A stretch of DNA of 64,000 nucleotides from Aphidius gifuensis (Eukaryota > Arthropoda > Insecta > Hymenoptera > Braconidae), in contig NC_057790.1 in assembly GCF_014905175.1 (NCBI RefSeq), positions 21,354,469 to 21,418,468 of the forward strand. Direction: 5' to 3'. Both the position numbers and the translations under genes were made by a program. The first letter of the stretch is position 1. Each line of letters starts with the position of its first letter. The notes beneath the pieces were generated by a model that saw only the letters and a list, made by a program, of their open reading frames with translations, ran no database searches and had not been told where the DNA came from. Below, in pieces: positions 1 to 15,200 of this stretch.

Positions 1-1592
1 TAACTCAAATTTTTTAAAAGTCAATTTTTCGTTTTGTCTATTTCAAGTTACTATATATGTCTCCTTCAATTTAAGTTGCAAAAATGATAGTGATGATGAT
101 GAAAAGAATGACAATGATGAAGAGAACAAGAAAGAAAAATAAAAAAAAAAAAAGATCTGATGTAACGAGCGCAACCCCTAGTGCCCGGACAACAAGGCAA
201 TAGTGTTGTTAGACCCCTTTTGGATCTCTTCTTAGCAAGTATATTATACATATACGTACATTATAACGTAGGCCAAGTCACGAACCGTACAGACACGGCG
301 GTACCTCTGATCAGTGGTGCGGCACGCGTCGAGGACTATTCGCCCTCGGGCAATACGGCGCTTCTGCTTTGACGTACGTCAACGTTCGAGAGAGCTGCAA
401 TCTGCCTGGGTGCATCCACTGTTGTTTTCCACTAGAGTTTCTCAAGAACCCCAAGGATATCAAACTCGCGAGCACACACCACGACTATTCTTTTTTTTTT
501 TTTTCTTTTCTTAAAGTCTTTTTTATTATTATGCTTTTTTTTTTTAATAAAAGTTTTTTATTTTTTTTTTTCTTTTGGACTGATAACACTTTAATTAATT
601 TTTATTATAATTTAATTTAATTTTTTATTTCAAGTCATATCAAATTTTATTATTGCCACTAAGTTGTCTTACACCTTTTTTTTTTTTTCGTTTTCACCTC
701 AATTGATTGTAGCCTTGATTTATTAGTAATCAAACTTCCGATTAATATATATTATCATGCACAAGTAAATATCAAAATTATAAATATATTAAAATTATTC
801 AATGTTTATTTATGATAACTCTTTTATTATTATTTTAGTTTTTATATTATTTGGATTTTTCGTTCAATTTTTGATTTGATCAACAAGTTTCCATTAAAAT
901 CAATATTTTCTTTTTTTTTATTTCGTTAAATTATTTTAAAATTCGTTTTCCCTTCTTTTTTTTTTTCTGTTTTCTTTTCCTTCCCTCCACCACTGTCTTC
1001 TCTTCTTTCTCATTCCCTTGTATTCTTATAATTCTAATTTTTTTTTTTTTTTAAATTTATTTAAATTTTGTATATGTAATAAATTTTTTTTACACACCTT
1101 TTAATTATAATCATTAATTTTTCATCAATATAATTTGAATAATAAACATAATTTCAATAAAATAAAATTTAAAACTTGATAATTATAAATAAATATATTT
1201 AGTTTTTCTAAATTAAAAATAAAAAAAATTTCAAATAATTTCACTTGTTTACTCCTTGCTCAAGTATACTTCCGGAGTAACTGTTATTATTATGATATAT
1301 TTTGATTATGAAAGTATATAGAACACGTTGCTTAACTCAATCCGGATGATGAGATGAATGTGATTCACTTGGTCTTGGCAAAGCTGTCAGCCAGATCGCT
1401 CTGTCTATGATGGACCTCAGTGCGCACAGTTGCTCGTTGTTAACTAAAAAGAAAAGAGAGAGGGGAGGATATATAACTAACTTCCTATAGGGAGAGAAAG
1501 GAAAGATACAGGAGGAGAGAAGTAACACAAACAAGGAATCAACCCCCACCATTATATTTCCTTCTTTTTACCACTACCATCGAGTTTATCAA

Positions 1593-1742
1593 ATGGCTTA
1601 TAAGCCTCCACCTTTACCTCCACCACTACCGTCATCAGCATCATCATCATCATCGTCATCACCATCATCACCATCATCGTCATCATCAACTGCAGAAGAA
1701 GTATCACTTCAATCCACCAATATGAAAAAAGAAAAAAAATAA
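1593..1742 (+). repeat. TCA/TCG-repeat tract giving a short Pro/Ser-rich ORF
   Basis: A TCA-type trinucleotide microsatellite at about 1632-1690. In one frame it reads as a 49-codon ORF starting MAYKPPPLPPPLPSS, followed by a serine run. The composition is explained by the repeat, so I treat this as a microsatellite; a small peptide cannot be excluded. Confidence 0.4.
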
Positions 1743-3062
1743 TTTATTGAATGCCCTCAGAGTAATACACACATATGTAATATATAAAAATGTTCAACTA
1801 TATATTATCAGATGATACATTTCAATTTTATAAAATACCTTATATATTTTTTAAAATTTATACAACTTGATGATTACTTGATGGAGCCAATGATACTCCA
1901 CATAGCATCACATGCTACCAAATACTTGTCTCTTCTTTATACGTGTACTTATTTCATTGGAATTTTTAAAACGTAATTTTTTTTTTTTTTTTTCTATATG
2001 AAGGTCTTTGCAATTTTCAAAAGTTTATATACATATATTTACTTTTTTAAATTATCAACATGACTTGTTTTTTTAATTTGAAAAAAAAATTTATTTATTA
2101 ATGAATGATGCTGTTTTAAATTAAACAATTCTATTATTATTATATTATGATTTTTTTTTTAATGCAAAGGTAAAAAAGAGTTATATATTTAATTTTACAT
2201 TTGAACTGGGGGATGAACACACCCTGGATGTAGATTGAGTTACTCAACAAAAGTAGGAAGGCGTTTGCTTTGTATCACGTGATATGGTCCAGTAGGAGGA
2301 GCTATGTTTCTCCCTCTCTTCTTAAATTCCATCCCACAATTGTGTGATTTATCATCAATTGTATACACATGTTACAATCCACTTGTTCATTTGCAAAAAT
2401 AAATAAATAAAAAAATATACCAATAAATATTTATTATTATGAAAAAAAACCGCAGATAAAAATTGCTGATAAACATTAAAAATAATGATTATTTTTAGAC
2501 AAAAATATAGATATATATTAGTTGTAATATAAATATTTTAAATTTAATTTTATAAAGTTGATGGGGGATGAATGAATATGATAAAAATGAATGAATGGCT
2601 CGAGTGCAAATGCTCGAAGAGAGAAGCAAATGATTTCATCGTTTCTCATTGGGGATGATTGTCTGCCTGAGGTGATTAGCAATCAAACCAATATCCCGTT
2701 TGTATATTATGTCCTTGCTCTACAATATTCCCCCTTTCTCATCACTATGTTGTTGTTGATGATGATGTAGATGATGATGATGATACTCTTAATGCCACGT
2801 GGTTCCCGAGATCAAACGATCATACTGTGAACCCTCGATTATTATTTAGCCCTTTGCCGCATTCATTGCTCTCATGTATGTATGCATCAGCATAATCAAT
2901 TCATGTATATACAACAATACGCAAATAATTACAATTTATATACCTTATTTTTAATGAAATATAAATTGTTCCAACCAAATTATTATCCAACGGTTCTTTC
3001 AATATATTTTCAATCATCATTTGACATTTTTTACTAATTTTTTTGTCGAATTTTTGTTGCAG

Positions 3063-3139
3063 GTAATATGAATTTAGTTGGACAAGCCAACCACTTCAAT
3101 GTCTTCAATCTAAAACCCTCATCATCAACTGCAATAATG
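3063..3139 (+). other. Exon-like segment with strong splice sites
   Basis: The 77 bp segment is preceded by TTACTAAT (branch-like), T tracts and GTTGCAG ending at 3062, and followed by ATG|GTGAGT at 3140. An ATG at 3068 opens 24 codons in phase 0, starting MNLVGQANHF. I do not recognise the peptide. It could be a 5' exon of Wnt6 with an upstream ORF, an exon of another gene, or chance. Its phase would not join directly to Wnt6 exon 2. Confidence 0.25.
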
Positions 3140-6100
3140 GTGAGTTTAGCAATTTTTTAATCTATTTTATTGTGATTTTAAGATGGAAATTTTAGTACCG
3201 TTTGAAATAAATTGTCAAGTCGTTTTGTTGCAATACTGATAAGTTGACACTGATCAATCAACGTGTCAGTTAAAATGACAGTTTAAAAAATATATATTTT
3301 GCATATTCAACTAAAGTACAGTGACATGTTTTTTAATTATTTCAATAATAACTATTATTAATACATATATAAATTAAATGTAAATTAAATAAAAGCTGAC
3401 GAGAAAAGTAGTTTAATTTATGTATAGCCATTAATGTGAATAATAATATTTGCATGATAATAATATTGTGGGCGTAAACATAAATAAGTCATAATAATTA
3501 AGATAATATATTAAATTTTTAATTATATTATTTATATAATATAAATATATTAAGTGGACCAATAATATGTAGGTAGATCATGTTGCTAATTGAACTTCCA
3601 TAAAATTTGTTTTTATGGAAACTGATGATATTGCTTTATGAATATTTATATATCGCGTGTGTGTAATAGTATAAATATACACCACTCATAATATGTATAA
3701 ATATATATTTATTTATGTTTTTTTTTTGATTGCCATAAGCGTATATTCATCTCTTGTTTTGCTGTATAGCTAATATATAAATTAAGACGTGCTCAATGGT
3801 GCAAGAAATTCATGGAGTATATGAAATAAAAAAAAAATCAACAAAATCCAATCGACACTGATTGAAAATCAATAGTAAAAAAAATATAAATAAATAATAA
3901 AAATTAGGAAAAAAAATCCATGAAATCGTTTGGTAAACTTCGTGGGTAGTCTTAATTTTTTTTTTATACCTTCATGGATTCGTTCTGCAATCATCAGATT
4001 CTTTGTAAAATTACAAAATTAATAGTTTTATTTCAAAAAATATTTTTTTTATTATTGTTGAAAAAAAAAAAATCTTTGTTTTAAATTATTTTATTTTTAA
4101 CCTTGTAAGATTTTTTTATAAAAACAAATTCTTTTGCAAAATAATATAAAAATTTTAAATGACCCTTTTTATTTTTTTCTTTTACTAAAGATGTAAACAA
4201 AAAAAAAAAAAAATGACGAGATAATTATATATGAAAAATAATATTTAAAAAAAGTTCAGAATTTATTATTTAATCGGATGGAAATAAAAAAAAAAAAAAA
4301 ACGATAAATATGTTGGATATGTGATTGAACGAAAGTCGATGGACAGGATGAGAAATAAATTGAGAATTGTCACGATACGTGAGAGTGAATGTGTCGCGAT
4401 TATGAAGACGTATATCTTTATAACTAAAAGACCGCAAACAGATAAAAAAAAAAATTTTTTTTAAAATAATAAAAATAAATAAATACCATTGGAATTTATA
4501 ACCGTAAAAACGCGGTGAAGAGATGACGAGTTAAAGACACAGAGGGACCGGAAGTCACAAAAACAAAGTACATGACAGCATGACTCCTTATGGTGAAATC
4601 AATTCACTCAACTTTTATTGATTGTAAGAATTTTCACGACGTGTTTTACGACTATCAAAATGGATAAGATAATTTATTAAAACGTTTCCCAATTTTTTGT
4701 TCTCTTTTTTTTTTCGTAAATGACTAATTAAGGTATATATATTTATTAATTAAAAAATATTAATTACCATATTATTATTTCATTAAAAAATATCATACAT
4801 TAATTTAAAATTTAAAGTTTTTTTTTCCTCACGTAGACAATATATTGGTTGAATAATAAATTTTTAATTATTATTATAAAATATTGATATTCAATATTAT
4901 GTTTTAATTTTTTTTTAAACTTTTTTTTTTTTTTTATTGGTTATTCAAAGGATTTATTAAATTATATTATCTAGTAAATACTTGTTAAGTTATGAGAAGT
5001 ATGATGTGGTATATTGGATCAAAAATATTTAAGTATGAATTAAAATTTTGTTATATATTATTTTTATTATATTTTTAACGTTGGTTTTATCCCTCGGTAT
5101 ATTCAACGGGGTGCCTTTGCCAAGCATGGAATGCTTTAATAATGCATTCCTCAATGAGAAAACGCTTTCTCTATATATACTCTGAGTTACTCTTTCAATC
5201 TATATTCTCTTTAAATTAAATTTTATATATTAACAAAAAAAAAATATAAAATACTTTTCTTTTTATTTATTTTCAAAGATGATAAAATATTTTTTTATTT
5301 AAATTTAATAATTGCTCAACTAAAAGTTTAATAAATATAATAATAATAAATATAGATGACAATTGTTTAAGTAAATCTATAATTAAATATTTATAAGAAA
5401 ACACCGGTGTAGTATAGTCTATATTAAATTCTTTGATAAATATTTATAAATCAATGCCTGACAAAATTTTTAAATTGCCAAACCCCTTATTAGCCATTAT
5501 GTGCAAGCTCTAGTAAATTATATTTCAATGAAATATAAAACATACATATGTCGTTGTCACGCCTTCTTCTTTCAAAATTAGTAAAAAGATTTTTTTAAAT
5601 ATATTTTTTGGGCGTTTAGAGTGTACACCGTTGTATCATGAAAACAATAAATAAATATATTGCTCAATGGATCATCCCACGCTCGTGTGAATGAGCCGGA
5701 ATTGAGTAGAATAAACGAAAAAGCTATTTAGAAATAAAAAAAATAAATAAATTATAAAAAATATATATATAAGAATGAAAATTGGTAGTAGAAAATTTAA
5801 AGGATCGTATCGCTGGCACGTTAAAATGCCTGAAATTATTCAATGATTGTTATTATCCGGCTGTTTGGACCCTGTAATTTTCGATGACATGGGAACTTCA
5901 ATTTAATAATGTAAAAAAAAAAAAAAATTATTATCATGTTTCGCCATTGAAATAACAAAAATTTAAACATGGTTATATTGAATATAAATTTTTTTTTTTT
6001 TTTAATTAAATATTTTAAACTTTAATATATAATAAAATTTTGAAAGACGTTTTTTTTTTTTTTATTTATTCTTTTTGAATATATAAAATTTTTAAAAATT

Positions 6101-9100
6101 ATAAAAATATAATAATAATATATTTGTGAAAAAAAAAATCACGTATGAATTTTTTTTGACTGAAAAAAAAATAAATATATATGTATATGATGAAGCATCC
6201 CATTGATCTGCAGATCCATTCTTGAATATAAAAAAAAAAAAAAGTCCCTAAAACCAAACAGGAAACGGCAAAGCATACCTTATGTTTAATTATCCTTAAA
6301 ATTGTAACTGGGTGATGGGGTCGATTATAGCTTAGCACATCTGCAAGGTATAAAAAAAAAAATATATATATAAATTTTAAATATAATAATACACCATCAA
6401 ATATACCCGCCTTATTGTGTCGCATCAATACCAAAATAATCCTCTTGACGGGAAACTCAAGTCTGTCAGTTTGATCTCATCTGATCTTCTTGTAAACATT
6501 GTGTGTCGATGATGGTGATGAAAAAAATGGTATATAGTATCGTTTTCAATCACCCCCTTGTGTTTCTTTAGACTAAAAATTTTCCTTAAAAAACAACAAC
6601 AAAATAGAAATATGTTTCACGTAAAAATAAATGCGTCTTGTTATATATTGTTTACATGAAAAAACACACGGTACCATATTTATTCTTTATTCACTAGCTG
6701 CATTCGCTTCATCAAACATAACTTAAATGCAAAAAGCCACTTGTTAGCAATCGTCCGTGCGTGATATACATTTTTTTTTATTTTTTATTTTCATTGATCA
6801 ATGGCATAAAAAGTGTTGTTCTCTTGTACTTGCTTGTTGCTTTTGACTAATCTCCTTTACAGGATCATTTCAAGGCATATCAAAAAAAAATTTTCAAAAT
6901 CTTAAAATTATTGTTTAAAAATTTCATTCATATGATGGGATTATTAAAAAGATTTTCTCATCTGGATAATCGTCAATTATACATCTTTGGAATTTTCATA
7001 AACCCTTTGATAAATTTTTTTTTTTTTTTTAAACTATAAGCGCCACTTTAAAAATATTTTTAAAAATATATCTTCTTTTTTTTTTTTTATTATTTTTTCG
7101 TTAAGGATATTATTAAATTTGGTAAATTTTTATAATAAAAAAAAATTAATTAACTAATTATAATTTAATATATAAAGTTGAAAAATGCAATCAGCTAATA
7201 GCATCTTGTTTTTTCATTTATTATTTTTTTTCTTGATGATAAAATCTGAATTACCATCAAAAAGATGAAAAAGAAAATTTACAATATCTTTGTAATTAAC
7301 ACTTTGTGTTATTCATGTTTCTTCGATCGATATATGTATATATACGATGTATTAATTCGCAGACATGTTTTGACAAAAGTGATCTCATGCGGTTGTAAAA
7401 TTCAAGGATTAATTATACATGCAGTATAATAACGATTAGTGACAGTTCGTCAGTTAATTATATATTACAATAATAAATAAATAAAACAAACTTAAATTTA
7501 TATTAAAAATTTATTATAATACTTGATTATTATTTTTACAAAAATATATAAATTTAAGTAATAAACAAAAATCAAGAAATTAATGCATATATATGAAAAA
7601 AATAAAAAATAAAAATTTGAGTTATGTTTGTAGTAAAAATAAAAAAATTAGTGAGGTAAATCATTTGACGATGATAATGTTTTGATGGAGGCTAATCAAT
7701 CTAAAACTGTAGGTTCAAATGAGGCGTAATATAAAGCCAAGTAGTGCCATAAATACTCGTTTGTACCGTCGTTATTCTCCGTCGACGCCTAGAAATATTA
7801 TGCGTTTTATATATATATACAAGAATGATTTTGTAATTAATTCATGTGTGGTAGCCAGTCGGGGTCCCAACGGTATTCGAAAAAAATAAATAAAGATAAT
7901 ATAATGATAAAGAAAGAGAGATCCAACGATCAACAAATTTGCCAGTCTCGACTCTTTTAATTACCAAAATATTTTTTAGTCAAAAAAATAAATGTTTTAT
8001 AAAATATATTCATTAATCGTGAAACACAACATTATAATAATAAATTGCATATTTAGTATTAATTTGCGATGACTACTTTTTTTTTTCCTTTTTTTTTTAT
8101 TATGATAATATATTTATTAATGTGTATATGACGTGATTTGATCGACCACACGAAATCATTCGATAATAATATGATCGATTAATTCATTGGAAAGTAAAAA
8201 CATGACGTATTAAATTTTATACTGAGACTTTAATCTGTGGGAACTTATTTATCTTTTTTTAAATTATTTTTTTAACATTTTGATTATTGAAAAAAAAAAA
8301 TTAATGAAAAAAAATGTTTAAAAAAAAAAAAAATCTATTCATTCATTTTTTTTTACCTGCTTCTTTTTTTTTTTTTGAAAATGGAATAATCTTATAAAGA
8401 AAACCAAGAAATTTCATTCATGCTAAAGTGGTATTATCAACTGAATGATTTTGCTTCAATGCACGAAACTGCTTCTTCAGATTAACGACTTATATATCTA
8501 TACAAAAAAAAATTATAATTCTGTTATTATAATGTTTTTTTTAGTGTATTGTCAAGAATTGATACTTGTCTATTTTTTGTTTAAATTTTTTGAATGTAAA
8601 AAGGAAAAAAATACCAGACATTTATTTCTTACTTTCGACAGGCAAAAAATAATGAATGAAAAAGAAAAAAAAAAAAAAAACACTTTCGTCTGTTGACCAT
8701 CAGCAATAAAAAAAAAAAAAGATTTTTTTTTTTTTACAACGTCCAGGAAATAAATAATAAAATGGCAATAAAAAAAAACATGGGAATTTTGGAAAAATAG
8801 TGTGTACATAATAAAAATAAAAAAAAGGAAAACTTAAGTGCAATATTGCCTGTTAAAAAATGTTTTTCCTTTTCGGCATTGAAGCCCTTCGAAATTCACC
8901 TGTGTCTAATATACCGAAACAAACAATCGAGGACCCACGCACTATCTTTATGACCATGTAGGTGTTCAAGGTTGAGAGATAAAAACAAATGAGAAAATAG
9001 CTTTTTTTTTTTTTTCCTCTCATTTCCGCTTTTTTATTTTACCTTTTTTTTTTTTTTTTGTGTTGAGGGTTTCTCGGTTTTTCGTTAGACCCCAAACAAG

Positions 9101-10520
9101 CAAAATTTGAGATAAGAGCTTTTCTATAAATGCCTTTGTACCTTTGAAATATTTCATTCATCATTTTAAATAAAATATAAAAAGTTAAACTCAACAATTT
9201 TATACACCGTGTAAACTTACTTATCAAAAAAAAAAAAAAAAAAATTAAAATTATTTATCGACACTTTTATTTTTTGAGATGTAAAGAATTTTATTTTATT
9301 TTATTTTTGAATTTTTAATTGTATTTAGCTATGGATTACAAAGGATTTGTTATACAAATAATGAATACACTCATGTATTTACATTTATAAACCTGCTCTG
9401 AAAAAAAAATTAAAAAATTTCTTTATATTTGTCTATTTTTTCACATGTTCAATCAGTCAAGTTTACATTATCTTTTTATTTTTATTATTTTCATTTCTTA
9501 TCTTGAATAAATTTTGTCCCTTCTTTTCAACCTTCTCTGTATATTTGATAATAATATAATATTTTACAAATATTTTTTTTTGCTTTTGGGTCAGTTAAAA
9601 TAGGCACTTGATAAAGATAAAATCAAAACAATTATTTTTCAAAAATAATTAACAATTACTAATTAATGAATAATAATTGTCTTCTACTTTTACAAATAGA
9701 CATTTTAAAATTTAATTATTGTTATTGAGTCATCAATGATGACTAAAATACATTTGACCATATGGTTTTTTTGAAAACTTTAAAAAGTAAAAAAAATATC
9801 TGATGATGATGAAATATATTTACAGCTATTTTTGTATTTTAAGCGATTGCCCCTCAATTAGGTAAATTAGCGTTCCATAATTTATATGTGTATAAATAAA
9901 TAGAGATAGAGATATATATTTATTGATATATATATAGGGTATACATATAAACAACCGGTGTTGTATAATTTCATCGAGACAAAATCGATAGTATATGTGT
10001 TAAAGAAAGAAATATTTCAAGACGAAAACCGTAGATATGTGGTATGGTATTTTGGTAATTAACAATCCACTTTGTATTCAGCTCACCTGATTCACAACTT
10101 GTGCGGTCTACTGTGACGTCATAATTTGGGCCTCATCCAAGATGGTTACCGCCCCTTTAATACGGGTCCCAACACCTTCAACTTGCGATCCAGCACGCAC
10201 TACACTATTGCGTACTCCTCCTCGTCATTTATTTATATATATATTTTTTATTCCTTTTTTTTTTTTGGGTCTACAGTTTTGCCAATATGTAGTTTAACAC
10301 TATACATATATATGTTCTTATATAGACATGTATATACGCGATGATGATGATGATGATGGTGAAAAAAAAATTAAGGGTATAAATGAAAATAAAGATATAT
10401 ATACGAAAATTTAAAAATGATAAAAAAACAACACGAGTATATGATTGAAGAAAATAAATAAATAAAAAGATTAAGGTGTATGTGAATATGGCTTTTATAT
10501 ACACCTTAAAAATGCACCCA

Positions 10521-10574
10521 ATGATGATGATGATGATGATGATGATAATGATGATGATGATGATGATGATGATG
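10521..10574. repeat. (ATG)n microsatellite
   Basis: About 18 near-perfect ATG/GAT trinucleotide units with one interruption (TAATG) near 10546. A shorter tract of the same kind lies at 10339-10358. Confidence 0.9.
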
Positions 10575-11929
10575 GTATTGGAGTATAGATGGAAGGGGCG
10601 AATGCTATGAGATATATAATGGATCCTTTTTGGACTTCACACGAAGCCGATAGTTTCGATGGTTTAAAAGAAGATGATACAGACCTCAGTGATGCTAAAC
10701 AAGGATGTAAAAGCATCAAAATTCTCATGCAACCATTTCTTTATTCATTCTTCTTTTCTTTCCCCGTTTTTTCTCTGATCTTCTCTATTTTTTACCTTTT
10801 TTTTTCATCTTCTTCATCTTCTTCTTCTTTTTTATTTCATAGTTTTGTTCCTACAACCTATTTGTTCATTATTCATTCGCTTCCGTTTTTTTTTTTAAAC
10901 TGAAAATTCAAGATGAGTTGGGTTTATATGCATTCAATGCCAATGTGAATATATTGATTTTCCGGGCGTGAAATGATTTAGATTTTTTTTTTTTTAAAGA
11001 CCACACCATGGTTTTTTTTTTTTTAATTTTGGTCAATTTTTTTAGCTCTGTATAAAAAAATGTCTGAATTAGTCTCGCAAATTCTTGGTAATCAGCAAGA
11101 TTCCATCGTGAAAAAGTTTTTTTTTTTTTTTTTGTCCATATTTCAGTTAAACATCATCTTCATGGTTATTATTTTAAATAATGGGATATTCGAAGAATTT
11201 AGATGAAACAAGAATAAACATGTATATGTATTTAGATTTATATATATTTTATTTGAATTTAATTATAATTTTTATTGAAATTAATTTTTAAAGGATACAA
11301 TTATTTATATATATAAATTTCAAGATAAAAATATAATTAAAATAAATCGAGTTTTCATAAAATTAAGATTCTCTTTAATTTATTTGTTCGATGATAAAAT
11401 TCCAAGCAAAATAATATCTATTGAATTAAAAAAAAATATGAAATAACTTGCACAATTAGTCGTCATGAATAGTTGAAAAGTTGCACTGTACATTTTTATA
11501 TATTTCCTTTCAATTTTTATTGACATTAATAAATTTTTTTTTCAACCAATTAATGTTTAAGATAAAATGTTGTGCTTTCTATTAGAAAATAAATTTTAAA
11601 AAATATACATTTATTTGAAGAATAAAATTATGGAGGAATAAAAAAAAAAAAAAATTAAAAAATCCTGTTTTTTAAATGTGAAAATAAAGAAAATCTTGAA
11701 TCGTAGAAAATTATATTCATTTGAGAAAAATTATATGCTCAATTACAGTGGAATTTGAAGTGTTTTTTTGTGGACACGTAATTTTTATCTGTGTATATAT
11801 TTATTATTGTGTTGAGGCTATAGGTGTTGGTCTGAAAATAAAAATAGATGTATGAAAAGTCATTGAAAAAATAGAACATAAAGTGTATATATATATTTTA
11901 TAAAAAAAAAAAAATATATATATATATAT

Positions 11930-12120
11930 AGCAGTAGCTGCGGTGGTTGATGTCGACTGGCGATATATAGTGGCGCGGTACTTGTTTCATAATAACAGAG
12001 AGTGGCAGGTCCGGTACTAGCCTGATGACTTCATTGAACCCGTTTCTTGGGGCAGGGTGGCCACGAAGGTGCCTGCCGGGGACCTCCCTGAAACCGCCTC
12101 AAATTATAACGCTGATGTGA
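11930..12120. promoter_or_regulatory. GC-richer island upstream of Wnt6
   Basis: A sharply bounded stretch with much higher G+C than its flanks, which are TA repeats on the left and a T-rich tract on the right. It contains several CpGs (GTCGACTGGCGA, GGCGCGGTAC) and a C/G-rich run ending CCTGCCGGGGACCTCC. No sustained ORF. A candidate enhancer, inferred only from composition. Confidence 0.3.
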
Positions 12121-14919
12121 AGAGAGAAGTATTTTAGATACCTTTTTGATGATCTTAAGACACGTTTTAAAAGATGCAGACACCAAAACGCCCCGTGAAA
12201 ATATTAAACTTCTTTTTTTTTTTGCATGAATAAATGTATATAGGTCTTGATGATAAGTGCATGCTGCTGATTTTGCCTTGTGTCTTCAAAAAAGAAGTAA
12301 AAAAAAAAAGCATCATTACGCATACAATCATCAAACTTTTGTTAATTTTTTTTTTTTTTTATTTTTTAAATTCTTCAGGCCAACTTAATAATATAGGATA
12401 GTTTCGTGAATAATTTTTTTTTTTTTTTAAATCTCTATTTAGTTTATAAAATTGATACAATATAGATTTTTATATAATTAAATAAAAATATAGATATATA
12501 AAAATAATTAATTTCATTATGAAAAAAAAAATGATCAATTGATCAAGTTATTTTTTTTTTTTCTGAAATATAAACTGCGTATATTTTTATGTATAAAGAT
12601 TGATCGATTTAACCCGATCACGCGTGTTCATTTATAAATAAAAAATACTTATAATTTTGATAATAAAAATATAATAAAACGTGACTTGAAAATGTCTTTG
12701 GCAGATCGTGCCAACCTTTATCCCAATAAAATTTTATGACATGTTTGCAACGGTGTTCGCGTGGACTTGCCATAAAATCACTAACATATAGGTTTTTTTT
12801 TTTTTTTGATTCGTGTGACGAATACCATTCATTTTTATTTTCATCTCACCCTGTGGAAAAAAAAATACTGTGGATTCTTTTGTTTGTTCATTTCAGTTTT
12901 CAATTGATTTTAATTAAAAGTCGTTGAATTTAATTAAATTTTTTTTGTTCTCTACACAAAGTGTGACATGAGTTCTTGGTAAAATAATTTTTTGCTATCA
13001 TCACCTATTAACTGTACATTAAGAGTTTTATTTATTTAATTTTTTTTTTTTCGTTTTTATTTATTTATCAAGTTACCGGGAATCACTTATATAAATGATA
13101 CAGAATATTCATTGTCACTGGCTTTTTACATGCTTCTGATTTGTAATCTAAAATATTCTCAACGCGTTTTGTAGATTTTCTTTAATTAACAATGTTTACG
13201 ATTTTTGCTGTTGTTGGATGTTTAAGAAAAAAACTTGATTTTACCATCATCATCATGTGTCTCATTTATTTTCTATATACATTTTAAAGTGTCTCGGAAT
13301 TGCGGTATATTAGTCGATGCGAAATACCTAGAATTACATATTACATTCATTTTTTTTTACTATTTAACAATTTATAAAAGTATATACGTAAATGCAATAT
13401 TAAAATTGATATACCACATTGATAACAATACAAAAAAAAATAATATCTGGAAAATAATTTAAATAATAGCTATACACCATGAAATAAAATCAAAAGATTT
13501 AATCATAAATTGCTTAAACCATTATTATATCTGATACTATACCAAACAGTAGTTGTTATTATTATTAATAAATAATAGGAAAGTTAAATATCATGGTCAC
13601 AATATACTGAATAAAAATATCCCAAAAAAAAAAAAAAAACAGGTAGAAAATATGCCACAACAAAAATATCAACAAGTAAAAAAATAAATTAATTACAAAT
13701 TCATGAAAAATATATAATAATTATTTTATTTCCTTATTGTTGAATGAGGAAATTTGTATATTTAAAAAATAGATAACAGGTAGTTGAATCAGTATATTTA
13801 TAAAGAAGAATGAGAGTAGAGGTCCACTACGACTTTAAAAACTGGATGGAAGAATGAGTTAAATTCAAGCTGAAATAAAAAAAAGTCTCTTGATGGAAGA
13901 GACTGCATTCCCCGGTAATTAGTTTCACCCATACATTACCATCCAGCAAATTATGTGTCTTTGTTGGTTGTTGAGGTTCTTCCCTCTTAAAGTCTCAACT
14001 CTTATATATATATATATTCACATATATTTATTACTTTTACAGTATTAGAATACTGACATTGAAAGAAATAAATACATATATATATATATTTGTTTATTGT
14101 TATGTCTCAATCTTCTCAGCATAATATAAATAATTTTTCAACAATTCAATTAGATATTCCATTACTTAAAAAACCATTTTTAAAAAACTCAATGAAAATC
14201 ATTTACGTTTGAATAAATATAGAACAAAATGAAGAAAAAAAAAAAAACATTCAATATTCACTATTATGTTGAGACAAGAATTATTTATGTTGATGTATTA
14301 TCAACTGCCAAAGTGAATTAAATTTAAATGGGCCTCTCATTTTTTAAGGAATTAGGTCTTGTTCACACACATGTCTTTTATGAATTATCGAGTGTAATTT
14401 GTCAGTGGTTATATAGAAACGTGTTACATTATATATATAATTTTTTTTTTTTTTTTTTTTCATAAAATTTAGCTCTTTTTTTTATCTATTTTTTTTTTGT
14501 TAAATTTATATATATATGACTTATGAATCATGAGAGACTTGTCGACACATGGATGATTTCAGATGTTGGATAAAACCATCGCATATATTTTAAAAGCATA
14601 CATCTAGTTTAATATATACACTTGAAGCTATTGGCCAGACACAAAGTCCTGCTGCTAAATGAGCCATAATAAAAACTCCCGCTGGTCCTTTCACTTCTTT
14701 ATTGTTTTAATATATACTTTTTATTTATTTATTTATTTTTTCATTTATATATAAAGATTATCTTTCATTGTCACATTTTATGAAACGGAAATTAATCATT
14801 AAAATTTTGTTGACAAATATTTTTCTTAATTATTAATTTTTTAAAATTTATATGTAAAAAAATTCTATATACCTGTTGTATTTTTGGGTTGTTTTTTTTG
14901 ATTGTAGAAAAGAGTTTAA

Positions 14920-15200
14920 ATGTAAAGATGAAAAAGAGGTGGCAGGAGGTTCTTAAAGAATATACTGATTCCAGTGCTGATGGTTATTTGTGGTGGGAGA
15001 TATATATTTCCCTTTCCTTTATTCGCGATTACACTGTAGACACGCGGGGTAGGATTCAAAGTTTTTAACTGTGCCGCGAGTTTCTTGGCTGAGTCCCCCA
15101 AGAACACTGGACCCAAATCCAGACCCATATTGGTGGGGGTAAAGCAACACTCAAAGATCACGGTGACGTAGTTGCGGCAAGAACGCTGCCACGACGTGGT
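14920..15200. promoter_or_regulatory. GC-richer island 1 kb upstream of the Wnt6 start
   Basis: A complex-sequence block about 950-1230 bp before the Wnt6 ATG, preceded by an acceptor-like TTTTTTTGATTGTAG at 14907. Contains CpG-bearing segments (CACGCGGGGTAGG, GCCGCGAGTTTC). It could hold the Wnt6 core promoter, a 5' untranslated exon or an enhancer; I cannot tell which. The reverse strand has an 81-codon open frame without recognisable features. Confidence 0.3.

Noticed and set aside
10589..10903. 104-codon frame (+) beginning MEGANAMRYI
   Set aside because: The second half is T/C simple sequence (Phe/Ser runs). The first half is complex but lacks a pyrimidine tract before it and matches nothing I know.
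14916..15161. 81-codon frame (-) in the island upstream of Wnt6
   Set aside because: No domain and no convincing splice sites on that strand; composition fits a regulatory island.
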